Translations under genes and position numbers: made by a program
Assembly (NCBI RefSeq): GCF_900113175.1
Contig: NZ_FOOK01000016.1
Location: forward strand, 1-64,000
Reading direction: 5' to 3'
DNA length: 64,000 bases
Source: Planifilum fulgidum
GTDB lineage: Bacteria; Bacillota; Bacilli; Thermoactinomycetales; DSM-44946
In this document: one piece after another, positions 42,351-50,980 of the stretch
Position numbering within the stretch: position 1 is the stretch's first letter
Layout: every line of letters starts with the position of its first letter
The notes under the pieces: model-generated
Database searches by the model: none
Seen by the model: the letters and a program-made list of their open reading frames with translations, nothing else
What the model was told of the DNA's origin: nothing

Positions 42351-42402
42351 TTTACAGGGTACCAAAAAGTGTCATATAATATTTTCGACACCAAAAGGTG
42401 TC
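42351..42402 (+). promoter_or_regulatory. promoter and palindromic operators of the arsR-type gene
   Basis: TTTACA (42351-42356) and TATAAT (42375-42380) are 18 bp apart. A perfect palindrome GACACCAAAAGGTGTC lies at 42387-42402, and a degenerate copy (GTACCAAAAAGTGTC, 42359-42373) fills the spacer. Both could bind the ArsR product for autoregulation; the palindrome followed by CTTTTTCC could also act as a small terminator. Confidence 0.6.
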
Positions 42403-42496
42403 CTTTTTCCGGATGCCGGAGGGCTTGTTTCCCGCATCGAGAGGCGGGATGCCGCCTGCGCAGGGCGTGGCCGGGATTCATCAGGAGGGGGGTGTC

Positions 42497-42829
42497 ATGA
42501 GCGGAAATAAGCCGTCACGGGATGTGTTTGACGCAATTGCCGATCCAACGAGACGCCGGATTATCCAACTGCTGGCCGAGAAGGGAGAATTGCCGCTTCA
42601 CCAGTTGGCGGCGCAGTTTTCGATAGGCCGGACAGCGGTTTCCAAACATTTAAAAATATTGAAAGAAGCCGGACTGGTTGTGGACCGGAAAGCGGGCAGA
42701 GAGACGCGCTATCGGCTCAATGCCTTTCCGCTGAAGAAGGTTCAGGATTGGGTGTCCGATTACAGCGTGTTCTGGAGTGCCAATATGTCACGTCTGGATC
42801 GATTTTTGCGGGAGGAGAAAGAAGAGTGA
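42497..42829 (+). CDS. ArsR-family winged-helix repressor
   Basis: The 110-residue protein begins MSGNKPSRDVFDAIADPTRR and has the ArsR DNA-binding helix (LPLHQLAAQFSIGRTAVSKH) and the wing KAGRETRYRL. No cysteine metal site is visible, so it is the metal-independent type that often controls SRPBCC/AHSA1 and VOC genes, both of which survive here only as pseudogenes. GGAGGGGGGT lies just upstream of ATG 42497. Palindromes at the promoter suggest autoregulation. Confidence 0.92.
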   Translation: MSGNKPSRDVFDAIADPTRRRIIQLLAEKGELPLHQLAAQFSIGRTAVSKHLKILKEAGLVVDRKAGRETRYRLNAFPLKKVQDWVSDYSVFWSANMSRLDRFLREEKEE

Positions 42830-43233
42830 GACTGAAGCTGACGATGGATTTTCAGTTTGCGGCGACGATGGAGAAGCTGTGGTCCGCTTAGACCAAACAA
42901 ACTTGCCAGGTGGAGGGGGGCTGCGGCGGGCCGATGGAGAACAATTTCAAGCCCGTCGTGGGCGCCGTTTTCGGTTCCGGGCCCAGCCGTTCAACGGTTG
43001 GGACGGGATCATTGAGGGCGAAGTGCTGGTTGTCGAACCGACGCCCCGGCTATCCTTTACCTGGGCCGGCGGCGGGGAGGAACACAAGATCGTCTGGACG
43101 CTGCAGGACTTGGGGAATGGGAGAGTCAATCTCCATCTCGAACAGACCGGGTTTTTCCGGCAGCAAGGCCTGGAAGGGGCCAGGTACGGCTGGGGAATGG
43201 TGCGGGGAGCTGAAAAAAGTGTTGGAACAATGA
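42826..43233 (+). pseudogene. decayed SRPBCC (AHSA1-type) gene, in operon with arsR
   Basis: From GTG 42826, overlapping the arsR stop, the frame reads MRLKLTMDFQFAATMEKLWS and then hits TAG. Beyond the stop the frame continues with GPMENNFKPVVGAVFG; after a frameshift the rest of a START-like domain follows (FRFRAQPFNGWDGIIEGEVL, EPTPRLSFTW, RVNLHLEQTGFFRQQGLEGA). One nonsense codon, a lost segment and at least one frameshift inactivate it. SRPBCC proteins are common partners of this ArsR type. Confidence 0.8.
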
Positions 43234-43296
43234 CAACACGTGGGGGATCCGTGTGGTCGGTGGCGGTCAACCCACGCTTTCGAGGAGTGAATGCGG

Positions 43297-43887
43297 ATGA
43301 GGGAAGGGAAGAGGAATCCGAAACTGGATGCCTATTTTGACAAGCTGAAGCAGTGGAAGGAGGAGTTTCGGCTGCTCAGGGAAATCGTCCTGGACTGCGG
43401 GCTGGTCGAGGATTTCAAGTGGATGCATCCCTGCTACACGTATGAGGGCAAAAACATCGTGTTGATTCACGGGTTTAAAAACTACTGCGCCCTCCTGTTT
43501 CACAAGGGCGCTCTGCTGAAGGATCCCCACGGCATTCTCGTCCGACAGACGAAAAATGTTCAATTGGCCCGACAAATCCGGTTCACGGGCGTTGAACAGA
43601 TCAAAAAATTGCGCCCGGTTTTGAAGTCCTATATCGAGGAAGCCATCGAAGTGGAGAAAGCCGGACTGAAATGGGACCCTCCCGAGAAAGCGGAGCCCGT
43701 TCCGGAGGAATTGAAGAAAAAGTTTGAGGAAGTGCCGGGTTTAAAAGCGGCATTTGAAAAGCTGACGCCGGGCCGGCAGCGGGCATATCTGCTGCATTTT
43801 TCCTCGGCCAAGAAGTCCGAAACCCGGTTGGCCCGCATCGAAAAATATATTCCGCACATTCTGAGCGGAAAGGGAATGAATGACTAG
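43297..43887 (+). CDS. YdeI-like DUF1801 family protein
   Basis: The 196-residue protein contains the DUF1801 block VEDFKWMHPCYTYEGKNIVL, then IHGFKNYCALLFHKGALLKD and QIRFTGVEQIKKLRPVLKSY. Its C-terminus (VPGLKAAFEKLTPGRQRAYL) is the bacteriocin-protection YdeI/OmpD-associated motif with SAKKSETRLARIEK. It resembles Bacillus YdeI. Function is unknown. ATG 43297 with GGAG nine bases upstream is preferred to ATG 43291. Confidence 0.9.
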   Translation: MREGKRNPKLDAYFDKLKQWKEEFRLLREIVLDCGLVEDFKWMHPCYTYEGKNIVLIHGFKNYCALLFHKGALLKDPHGILVRQTKNVQLARQIRFTGVEQIKKLRPVLKSYIEEAIEVEKAGLKWDPPEKAEPVPEELKKKFEEVPGLKAAFEKLTPGRQRAYLLHFSSAKKSETRLARIEKYIPHILSGKGMND

Positions 43888-44030
43888 GCCGGGCAAGCCG
43901 CGGAACGGCGGACATCTGTGGACCCGCCCGCCGAAATATCTCCGCCCCTCCATTGGGCCGATCCACTTGCTCCGCAAAAGGGGAGTGGCCGGTGCTGGCA
44001 AAAGGGCGCAGCCGGGTAAGATGCGCCGCC

Positions 44031-44534
44031 TCACAGTATCCATTTTTCGCACAGGGTCCGGATGCGGTCGTGCTGGTGCGCCCAGCTTCTCCACACCGCC
44101 TTCGCCCATTATTGGATCATTTCCTTTCTGCCGCTTCCCGGCTCCCCCTTCATCACATCCAAAACCGCGATATCCCCTGGCCGTTCCGGCGGCTCAAGCC
44201 GGGGCCATTCGGCTCCCTTTCCCGCCTTTTTCGCCAGTTTCATGTGCGCGATTTGAACCTGCCTTCCGTAAAACCCGCGCTCGACGGCCAGATACAGACC
44301 CACCGGCGCAAAAACGGTGGTGATGGGTTTGACGGGCCCTCCCGAATGCTGTGCCCCGTGGGCATCCACGCACAATTGATGATGGAAGAAAGGGTCCATT
44401 TCCTCCATGTTGTTTGCGGTCAACTCACCGTACAATTCCCAACATTCGCCGCTCGCAAGATAACGGTCGCTCACGGGCAAGTGCCGATCGGGAAGCTCCG
44501 CCCCGCATCCCGGGCATTTCACGAAACGATACAT
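44031..44534 (-). pseudogene. DUF5946-like protein interrupted by one in-frame stop
   Basis: From ATG 44534 the frame reads MYRFVKCPGCGAELPDRHLP with a CPGCG zinc-binding start, then LCVDAHGAQHSGGPVKPITT, as in DUF5946 proteins. It meets TAA at 44109-44111 after KEMIQ. Read past that codon, the same frame continues without any shift: WAKAVWRSWAHQHDRIRTLC and a stop at 44031, which is the expected C-terminus. A single substitution therefore seems to have truncated the gene. The 141-residue remnant could still be made. Confidence 0.7.
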
Positions 44535-44832
44535 CGCTCATCACCCGCCTAATTTTTATCCCTGCAAACGCCGGGAGAGAAGGAAGGGGAGGAAACCGCC
44601 GATCGGGGTGCCGTAAATTGCAGTGAAGGCCGAACGGGTGCGGAAGCCACAAGGGCTTGAGCGCCCATGCGGCACAGCGGCGGTGAGACTGCTGATAAAC
44701 CCATATCCCGGGAGCCGGGACAGATCTTCACGACGCCGAGCCGTGGCCGCTCGACGAATAATTTCTTCCGATGCGCGCTGCGACAGCCTGTCGTCTCCGA
44801 TGATGGGCTGTTTTTGTTTTTAGCAGGAAGTT
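44535..44832. other. leader-like region upstream of the exporter operon
   Basis: Some 250 GC-rich bases with several short complementary segments end in a terminator-like hairpin: ACAGCC (44783-44788) pairs with GGCTGT (44806-44811), followed by TTTTGTTTTT. It may end a transcript from the left or be an attenuator. No known riboswitch consensus was recognised. Confidence 0.4.
44783..44820 (+). terminator. terminator upstream of the exporter operon promoter region
   Basis: A 6-bp stem ACAGCC/GGCTGT with a 17-base loop is followed by a U-rich tail (TTTTTGTTTTT). Confidence 0.55.
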
Positions 44833-44854
44833 GTTCATATTCAGTTCATAATTG
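44833..44854 (+). promoter_or_regulatory. 11-bp direct repeats, putative response-regulator box
   Basis: GTTCATATTCA (44833-44843) is followed directly by GTTCATAATTG (44844-44854). Head-to-tail repeats of 11 bp are the usual target of OmpR/PhoB-type regulators, and such a regulator is encoded two genes downstream in the same operon. The pair lies about 46 bases before the first start codon. Confidence 0.55.
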
Positions 44855-44900
44855 CCTGCTACGATTCTGTGCGAATCGATCCAAGGAGGAGGGAACCCAT

Positions 44901-45917
44901 ATGGCATTGGAAATGCAAGCCGCGCCGGGGGACCGGAATTGGGCCGTGGAAGCGCGCGGACTGGTGAAATCCTTCGGCGCCCATCGGGCGGTGAACGGCC
45001 TCGATTTGCGCGTGCGGGCGGGCACTGTCTACGGCATCCTGGGCCCCAACGGGGCCGGCAAGACGACGACCATCCGGATGTTGGCCACGTTATTGCGCCC
45101 GGACGCCGGCACTGCCAAGATTTTTGGATACGACGTGGTCCGGCAGCCGCAGAGGGTCCGGCAGTTGATCAGCGTCACCGGCCAATACGCATCGGTCGAT
45201 GAGTCGCTCAACGCGGCGGAGAATTTGATGATATTCTCCAGGCTGCTGGGACTGAGCCGAAAAGAGGCGCGGAAGAAAACGGACGAACTGTTGGAGGAGT
45301 TCGGCTTGACGGAGGCGGCAAAACGCCCGTTGAAGCATTTTTCGGGCGGCATGCGCCGGCGCCTGGATCTCGCCGCCAGCCTCATCGTCCGGCCGCCCCT
45401 CCTTTTTCTGGACGAACCGACCACCGGTCTCGATCCTCGGACGCGCAATCAAATGTGGGAGACCATTCGCCGCCTGGTGAAAACGGGGACGACGGTGCTG
45501 CTGACGACCCAATATTTGCAGGAAGCGGACGAACTGGCGGACCGAATCGCCGTGATCGATCGCGGCCGGGTTGTCGCGGAGGGGACGCCCGATGAGCTGA
45601 AAGCCTCCGTCGGCAGGTCGTCTTTGCAGCTCCGTCTGCGAAATCCCGGGGAGATCGATGTGGCCAGGCGCATCGCGGAACGCGTTCTCCGCACCCCGTC
45701 GGCGGTGTCTGCGAAGACCGGGAACATCACGGTGCCGATCGCCGATGCGTCCCAGGTGACGGACTTGCTCGTCGCCTTGCGCCGGGAGGGAATCCGCCTG
45801 TCGGAGATCAATGTGCAAAAGCCCACCCTGGATGAAGTCTTTCTGGCCATCACCTCCCATGGAGCGGAAAAAACCGTGGAGGAATCCAAGGGTGTGAAGG
45901 AGGAAAAAATGGGATGA
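44901..45917 (+). CDS. ABC exporter ATP-binding protein, DrrA-like
   Basis: The 338-residue ATPase has Walker A LGPNGAGKTTT, signature HFSGGMRRRLDLA, Walker B PPLLFLDEPTTGLD and a switch histidine replaced by Gln in LLTTQYLQEADELAD, as in DrrA-type daunorubicin-resistance ATPases. The C-terminal 100 residues form the regulatory domain common to that group. It energises the membrane protein encoded next. ATG 44901 follows AAGGAGGAGGG by six bases. Confidence 0.93.
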   Translation: MALEMQAAPGDRNWAVEARGLVKSFGAHRAVNGLDLRVRAGTVYGILGPNGAGKTTTIRMLATLLRPDAGTAKIFGYDVVRQPQRVRQLISVTGQYASVDESLNAAENLMIFSRLLGLSRKEARKKTDELLEEFGLTEAAKRPLKHFSGGMRRRLDLAASLIVRPPLLFLDEPTTGLDPRTRNQMWETIRRLVKTGTTVLLTTQYLQEADELADRIAVIDRGRVVAEGTPDELKASVGRSSLQLRLRNPGEIDVARRIAERVLRTPSAVSAKTGNITVPIADASQVTDLLVALRREGIRLSEINVQKPTLDEVFLAITSHGAEKTVEESKGVKEEKMG

Positions 45918-46726
45918 GTAGCATTTCACTTCCGTCCGTCAATCGACCGCCGAAAAATCGTGCAGGCTTTTCCATGGCAGTCCGTCAAACGCTGACGATG
46001 GCCCGTCGCAGTCTGCTGAAGGTGCGGCGCACGCCGGAACATTTATTTGACGTCACTTTCCAGCCCATCCTTTTTATCCTGATGTTTACCTATATCTTCG
46101 GCGGGGCCGTCGCGGGAGATGCGCAGGGTTACCTGCCCATGATCGTTCCCGCGATACTGATCCAGACGTTGGTCGGGGCTTCCGTTGCTTCGGGAGTCCA
46201 ACTGCGCGACGATATGGACAAGGGCGTGTTCGACCGCTTCAAGGCGATGCCGATCGCCCGCGTCGCCCCGTTGGCGGGAATCTTGTTGGCCGATATGGTC
46301 CGGTATGCCATCGCCGCCGTGCTGACGTTCGGCATGGGCTTTCTCATCGGTTACCGACCGGAAGGAGGCATTGCCGGCGTGGCGCTTGCGATCGTATTTT
46401 CCATCTGTTGCGCGTGGGCACTCAGCTGGATTTTTGCCTTCTTCGGGGTCATTGCGCGCGATGCCGCCAGTGTGCAGGGGATCTCCATGGTGGTGCTGTT
46501 TCCGCTCATGTTCGTCTCCAATGCCTTTGTGCCGGTGGAGACGATGCCCGGCTGGCTGCGATGGTTTGCCGAAATCAATCCGATTTCCCACATGATCGCG
46601 GCCGTCCGCGGGATGGTCAATCAGGGGACGATGAATGCCGATTTCGCGATCTCCCTGCTGGGCGCGGCGGCCATTGTCGCCATCTTTGCCCCGATCGCTG
46701 TTCGCGTGTATATGCGCCGGGTGTAG
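45914..46726 (+). CDS. ABC-2 type exporter permease, DrrB-like
   Basis: The 270-residue protein has six hydrophobic segments, starting with FQPILFILMFTYIFGGAVAG, and the ABC-2 signature near the C-terminus (NAFVPVETMPGWLRWFAEIN, followed by PISHMI). It starts at ATG 45914, overlapping the ATPase stop by 4 bases, so the two are translationally coupled. With the ATPase it should export a hydrophobic drug or lipid-like substrate, which is unknown. Confidence 0.93.
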   Translation: MSSISLPSVNRPPKNRAGFSMAVRQTLTMARRSLLKVRRTPEHLFDVTFQPILFILMFTYIFGGAVAGDAQGYLPMIVPAILIQTLVGASVASGVQLRDDMDKGVFDRFKAMPIARVAPLAGILLADMVRYAIAAVLTFGMGFLIGYRPEGGIAGVALAIVFSICCAWALSWIFAFFGVIARDAASVQGISMVVLFPLMFVSNAFVPVETMPGWLRWFAEINPISHMIAAVRGMVNQGTMNADFAISLLGAAAIVAIFAPIAVRVYMRRV

Positions 46727-46747
46727 CCGGAAAGAGGGGAGATGAAA

Positions 46748-47422
46748 ATGGCACGAATCCTGGTCGTCGACGATGACGCTCATATCCGCGAACTCGTGAG
46801 ACATTTTTTAAGCCTCGAAGGTTTTGAGGTTCACGAGGCGGCCGATGGAAAAGAGGCCCTGGCCCTGCTGGAGACGGTGAAAGTGGATCTGGTCATCTTG
46901 GACATCATGATGCCGGTGATGGACGGGTGGGATCTCTGCCGGGAACTGCGCGCAGTCGGCGATGTGCCCATCCTGATGCTGACGGCCAAGGGGGAAACGA
47001 GACAAAAAGTGAAGGGTTTTGAGCTCGGGGCGGACGATTATCTCGTCAAACCCTTCGACCCGCTTGAACTGGTCGCCCGGGTCAAGGCACTGCTCAAACG
47101 GTACCGGATCGCCACATCGCAAATTGTGCAAATCGGCTCCTTATCGTTAAACCGCAAGACATATGAATGCCGGATGGGAGACCGGGAGGTTCTCTTGCCG
47201 CCCAAGGAATTCGAACTGCTTTTTAAGTTGGCCAGTCATCCGGGAAGGACATTCACGCGCGACGAGTTGATTGAACAGATTTGGGGCTACGATTACGAAG
47301 GGGATGAACGAACGGTGGACGTGCACATCAAGCGGTTGCGCGAGCGGTTTGCCCGGCCGGACGCCCCCTTTTTGATCCGGACGATTCGGGGACTCGGTTA
47401 CCGGTTGGAGGAGTGCCGATGA
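46748..47422 (+). CDS. OmpR-family response regulator
   Basis: The 224-residue protein has a receiver domain with the acidic pocket VVDDD near residue 7-11, phosphorylation site D52 (VILDIMMPVMDG) and the K of DDYLVKPFD, and a winged-helix output domain (LLPPKEFELLFKLASHPGRT, VDVHIKRLRERF, RTIRGLGYRL). ATG 46748 has GGGGAG six bases upstream; ATG 46742 is too close. The gene overlaps the kinase by 4 bases. It probably binds the direct repeats at 44833 to regulate the operon. Confidence 0.94.
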   Translation: MARILVVDDDAHIRELVRHFLSLEGFEVHEAADGKEALALLETVKVDLVILDIMMPVMDGWDLCRELRAVGDVPILMLTAKGETRQKVKGFELGADDYLVKPFDPLELVARVKALLKRYRIATSQIVQIGSLSLNRKTYECRMGDREVLLPPKEFELLFKLASHPGRTFTRDELIEQIWGYDYEGDERTVDVHIKRLRERFARPDAPFLIRTIRGLGYRLEECR

Positions 47423-48495
47423 AACGGTTGTGGTTCGCGATCAAGGCCGTCTTGATGCTGATTGCCGTGATCGTCATCATCAGCGTGTATTGGACGGCTG
47501 CGTATTTCCTTTCGGAATGGGTTTACGCCCGCCTAAACTGGCAGCCGCATCCGCTTGCTCGGCAACTTATGACATCGATCCTGGGCTTCTTTTTGTTTGG
47601 ATTCAGCATGAGCGTCATCGCACCGTTCATACGAAAGCATGAAAAAGTGTTTTGGCAGAACATGATGGATGCCATCCAACGGATCGCACAGGGCGATTTT
47701 CGCGTCCATCTCCCTGTGGATCGGGAAAATCGGAATCATCCCTTTTCAAAACTCGCAACGGGCATCAATGACATGGTCGCCCAATTGCGTGTGATGGAGG
47801 AGATGCGCCAGGAGTTCATCTCCAACGTATCCCATGAGATCGGCTCTCCCTTGACTTCGATCCGCGGATTTGCCCGGGCGCTGAAAAACGAGAACCTGAG
47901 CCGGGAGCAAAGGATGCGGTATCTGGACATCATCGAAACGGAATGCGTCCGTCTGTCCAAGTTGAGCGAGAATTTGCTGCGGCTGACGATGTTGGAATCG
48001 AACCAGCCCCCCTTTTTCCCCGCCCCTTATCGCCTGGACGCACAGCTTCAGACCATCCTTCTCCGCTGCGAGCCGCAGTGGGCGGAAAAGGAGCTGGACG
48101 TGGGCGCCGACCTCGAAAAGGTCGTCATCACCGCCGATGAGGACTTGCTGAGTCAGGTGTGGCTGAACCTGATCCATAATGCCATCAAATTCACGCCGAA
48201 GGGAGGAAGGATCACCATCCGGCTTGAGAAACGGGGCGACCGGGCGGTCGTCACCGTCTCCGACACCGGGCCGGGAATCGACCAGCAGGATCAGCACCGC
48301 ATCTTTGAGCGGTTTTATAAAGCGGACAAATCCCGCCACCGCGCCGCCGGCGGAAGCGGACTCGGCTTGTCGATCGCCAAGAAGATTGTTGAGATCCATC
48401 AGGGAAGGATTTCGGTGCACAGCCGGCCGGGGGAAGGAGCCGTTTTCACCGTTGAGCTTCCCCTCCATGCTTCCGAAACCGCGCAGAGCGGTTGA
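47419..48495 (+). CDS. sensor histidine kinase
   Basis: The 358-residue kinase has two membrane helices (about 8-32 and 50-70) with only a short loop between, a HAMP-like segment (80-125), the HisKA box with H139 (FISNVSHEIGSPLTSIRGFA) and an ATPase domain with N box LIHNAIKFTPKGG, G1 VSDTGPGID and G2 GGSGLGLSIAKKI. The tiny extracytoplasmic loop suggests sensing at the membrane or through the adjacent exporter, as in BceS-type kinases. GGAGGAG lies five bases before ATG 47419. Confidence 0.94.
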   Translation: MKRLWFAIKAVLMLIAVIVIISVYWTAAYFLSEWVYARLNWQPHPLARQLMTSILGFFLFGFSMSVIAPFIRKHEKVFWQNMMDAIQRIAQGDFRVHLPVDRENRNHPFSKLATGINDMVAQLRVMEEMRQEFISNVSHEIGSPLTSIRGFARALKNENLSREQRMRYLDIIETECVRLSKLSENLLRLTMLESNQPPFFPAPYRLDAQLQTILLRCEPQWAEKELDVGADLEKVVITADEDLLSQVWLNLIHNAIKFTPKGGRITIRLEKRGDRAVVTVSDTGPGIDQQDQHRIFERFYKADKSRHRAAGGSGLGLSIAKKIVEIHQGRISVHSRPGEGAVFTVELPLHASETAQSG

Positions 48496-48874
48496 AGGGC
48501 GGCGAGCGTTTCGGGCGGGTGCGTCGGGCCTCGGCGCCTTTGAAGACCAAAGCCCGCTAGGATGAAGAATGAAAAATAGGGCGACGCGCGCCCTTGAGAC
48601 TGCAGACCATTTCCGTGCTGATAGCTTTGAAAAATGACGAAGGGGGGCCGCTGGTGCCTTTGTACGAAGCGGCACACCCCTTCGGCATCTGATGGGAATT
48701 TTTTAAAGCGCCTCCAAAAAGGTCGCGGACGCGGTTTTTTGCGCCGATTCCATGAGGCAGGGGTTCCCCGGAGAAAAATCGCCCCCTCTTCGACTTTGTC
48801 GACAACCTGTAGGGCTCTTGCGCCCTTTTTCTCATTTCTCCGTGTTTATTCGAAAAATGACTTGGCTTTCTTTC
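48496..48874. other. intergenic region after the kinase gene
   Basis: No gene is supported. A hairpin AGGGC/GCCCT (48811-48826) followed by TTTTT can terminate rightward transcription, and TCGACTTTGTCGA near 48789-48801 is self-complementary. A 92-codon minus-strand frame (48557-48835) has no ribosome site. Confidence 0.4.
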
Positions 48875-49738
48875 CTACTCAAAAGTCCCGGAAGCATCCC
48901 GTTCTCCCGTGAACCGCGCCACGTGCATGGCCAGGTAGGCCACTTCATCTTCGGGGAGTTTGAGGTGAAGCCTCTCTTCCAGCCGGTCGGCCACCGCTTG
49001 CGCTTGTCGGAAGCTTTCGGGAAGGCGCTCGCGGATGGCGCGCTTTAGCGGGTTGACGATGGGCTGCTTGGTGAGGGCGCGCTGAAGGGCAAACCGGACG
49101 TGGGTGACGAAACGGGCGTAATCCAGGGATTCCCTGGGAAGGGGCCGGTTCAGCAGGCGCTCCATCTCCTGGACCGCCACGCGCACGCCTTCCGTGACGC
49201 GGAGGGTTTCCGACAATCTCCCCCGCTCCCGGGCGGCCTGAAGGTGCAGCGTCAAAAACCCGATTTCCGAGTCGGGGATCTTGACGCCGAATCGCTTTTC
49301 CATCAGTTTGGCGCCGTCGGCGGCGGGGCCCCAGGCCTCAGGATACAGGCACTTGATTTCCTCGAGGAAGGGATTGTCAATCTCCAGTCCGCCCATGAGG
49401 CGTTTGAGGGCGAAACCGATGTGATCCGGCAATGCGACGTGGATGTGTTCGTGCAGGGGACCCAGCAGAGGGGCGGCGTGGGCGATGATCTCCTCGGCGA
49501 CGCCGATCACTTCGTCGCTGACCACGGTGTACAGCTGCTTAAACTTGGCGCGGTTGTCCGGATTCGCCAGGGTAAACCGCTTTTCGATCCGCGGATCTTC
49601 CGGATCGATCGGATTTCCGCGGCGCATGCCGAACCCCAATCCCCGGCCGATGAGAATCTCCTCCTTGCCGTCCGGCGTCCGGACTACCAGCACGTTGTTG
49701 TTGAGCGAACGTTCCACTATATAATGGCCCCGTTTCAT
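48875..49738 (-). CDS. glcT: PRD-containing transcriptional antiterminator, GlcT-like
   Basis: The 287-residue protein has an RNA-binding CAT domain (1-60; VERSLNNNVLVVRTPDGKEE, LIGRGLGFGMRRG) and two PTS-regulation domains. Candidate regulatory histidines are in HEHIHVALPDHIGFAL and FLTLHLQAA (PRD1), and THVRFAL and YLAMHVARF (PRD2). Length and N-terminus agree with Bacillus GlcT (288). It should bind the RAT in the EIICB leader at 41946 and be controlled by phosphorylation from the PTS. The leader of a gene outside the window could also be a target. ATG 49738 follows GGGGG by six bases. Confidence 0.92.
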   Translation of the reverse strand: MKRGHYIVERSLNNNVLVVRTPDGKEEILIGRGLGFGMRRGNPIDPEDPRIEKRFTLANPDNRAKFKQLYTVVSDEVIGVAEEIIAHAAPLLGPLHEHIHVALPDHIGFALKRLMGGLEIDNPFLEEIKCLYPEAWGPAADGAKLMEKRFGVKIPDSEIGFLTLHLQAARERGRLSETLRVTEGVRVAVQEMERLLNRPLPRESLDYARFVTHVRFALQRALTKQPIVNPLKRAIRERLPESFRQAQAVADRLEERLHLKLPEDEVAYLAMHVARFTGERDASGTFE

Positions 49739-49920
49739 GTTCAACCCCCGCTGTCTTCTTCCGCTTCACGCACCTTGCTGTTGACCGAATTCCACACGGG
49801 GAGCGGCAAATCCTTTTCCGCAAACATTTTGGCCGATGCGTTGCGGATCGCGTTTTAGATCAGAACGTTCAGTCTATTTATATCTTGGAAGGAGAATTTT
49901 TCATTAAGGAGGTCGGTTGG

Positions 49921-50694
49921 ATGGCGGATTCTTATCCGGTGATGAAAGGGGCGGAGCCCTTCTTCTTTGAGGGAAATGAGGTGGGGGTGCTGGTTCAGCA
50001 CGGATTTACCGGTACGCCCCAGAGCATGCGGGAACTGGGCGAGTACCTCGCCCACTGCGGGTTTACCGTTCACGGTCCTCGGCTCAAGGGGCACGGAACC
50101 CACCCGGAGGAGATGGAAAAGACCACCTACAAGGACTGGATTGCTTCCGCCGAGGAGGGCTACCGCCTGCTCAAGGAGAAATGTTCCCAGGTGTTTGTGG
50201 TCGGCCTGTCCATGGGGGGAACACTGGCCCTTCATTTGGCGCACCGATACCCGGAGACCCGGGGCATCGTGCTGATCAACGCCGCCATGTCCATGGAGGA
50301 GCTGGAGAAAGTGGCCCGGCAGGAAGAGCCCCGCTTTCTGGAGGGCATCGGCTCGGACATCAAGGCGCCGGGCGTGAAGGAGCTGGCCTATGAAAAAACG
50401 CCCCTGAAATCGGTTCGGGAACTGGTGAGGTTCATGGCGGAGACAAGGGAGAAAGTCTCCTCCATCACCTGCCCCGCCCTGATTCTCGTCTCCGCGGAGG
50501 ATCATGTGGTTCCCCCCTCCAACTCCCGGTTCATCTACGACCATCTCTCCAGCGATGACAAAGAATGGGTGGAGCTTCAAAACTCCTACCATGTGGCCAC
50601 CCTCGACAACGACAAGGATTTGATCAAAAGGGAAACGGAGAAGTTCATCCGCCGTCTGGCGGGAAAGGAAATAGGTGCCGGCAGGGATCGGTGA
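49921..50694 (+). CDS. alpha/beta hydrolase, Est30-like carboxylesterase
   Basis: The 257-residue esterase has the oxyanion-hole HGFTGTPQS, nucleophile elbow GLSMGG, the acid in SAEDHVVP and catalytic histidine in NSYHVATLDND. It closely resembles Geobacillus Est30-type monoglyceride/carboxylesterases (about 247 residues). It hydrolyses short to medium acyl esters; cytoplasmic, no signal peptide. AAGGAGG lies eight bases before ATG 49921. Confidence 0.94.
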   Translation: MADSYPVMKGAEPFFFEGNEVGVLVQHGFTGTPQSMRELGEYLAHCGFTVHGPRLKGHGTHPEEMEKTTYKDWIASAEEGYRLLKEKCSQVFVVGLSMGGTLALHLAHRYPETRGIVLINAAMSMEELEKVARQEEPRFLEGIGSDIKAPGVKELAYEKTPLKSVRELVRFMAETREKVSSITCPALILVSAEDHVVPPSNSRFIYDHLSSDDKEWVELQNSYHVATLDNDKDLIKRETEKFIRRLAGKEIGAGRDR

Positions 50695-50860
50695 GCGGAG
50701 CTGAGGGGAAAAGAAGCGGGGGAAAACCGGGGGATGGCGGGAGATGACACCGGCCCTCCGGAGATTCTGACAACCCAAATTCCGGGTGTCGGGAGGGGAT
50801 TTTCCGCCTCGATTCCCCGGCGGAAAATGGCTTTCTCTGGATACGTTTTCTGTGATTGAA

Positions 50861-50884
50861 GGCGGGCGGTCTGCCCGCCTTTGT
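50861..50884 (+). terminator. terminator downstream of the carboxylesterase
   Basis: GGCGGGC (50861-50867) pairs with GCCCGCC (50873-50879), followed by TTTGT. A near-identical stem terminates the next, decayed unit at 51746. Confidence 0.65.
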
Positions 50885-50980
50885 ATCTTACAAGGGATGC
50901 GGCCAGGCGCTCCTTCGGGGTACAGGAGGAAGACACAAAACCTTTTGCCGCGCGAATTTGTCGGGACGGAGAAGGGAACC

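Noticed and set aside
42891-42896. Possible selenocysteine or recoding at the stop in the SRPBCC frame
   Set aside because: The codon is TAG, there is no associated recoding structure, and further frameshifts follow; ordinary gene decay explains it.
44535-44832. Possible riboswitch before the exporter operon
   Set aside because: There is a terminator hairpin and some pairing upstream, but no conserved core of any riboswitch class could be recognised.
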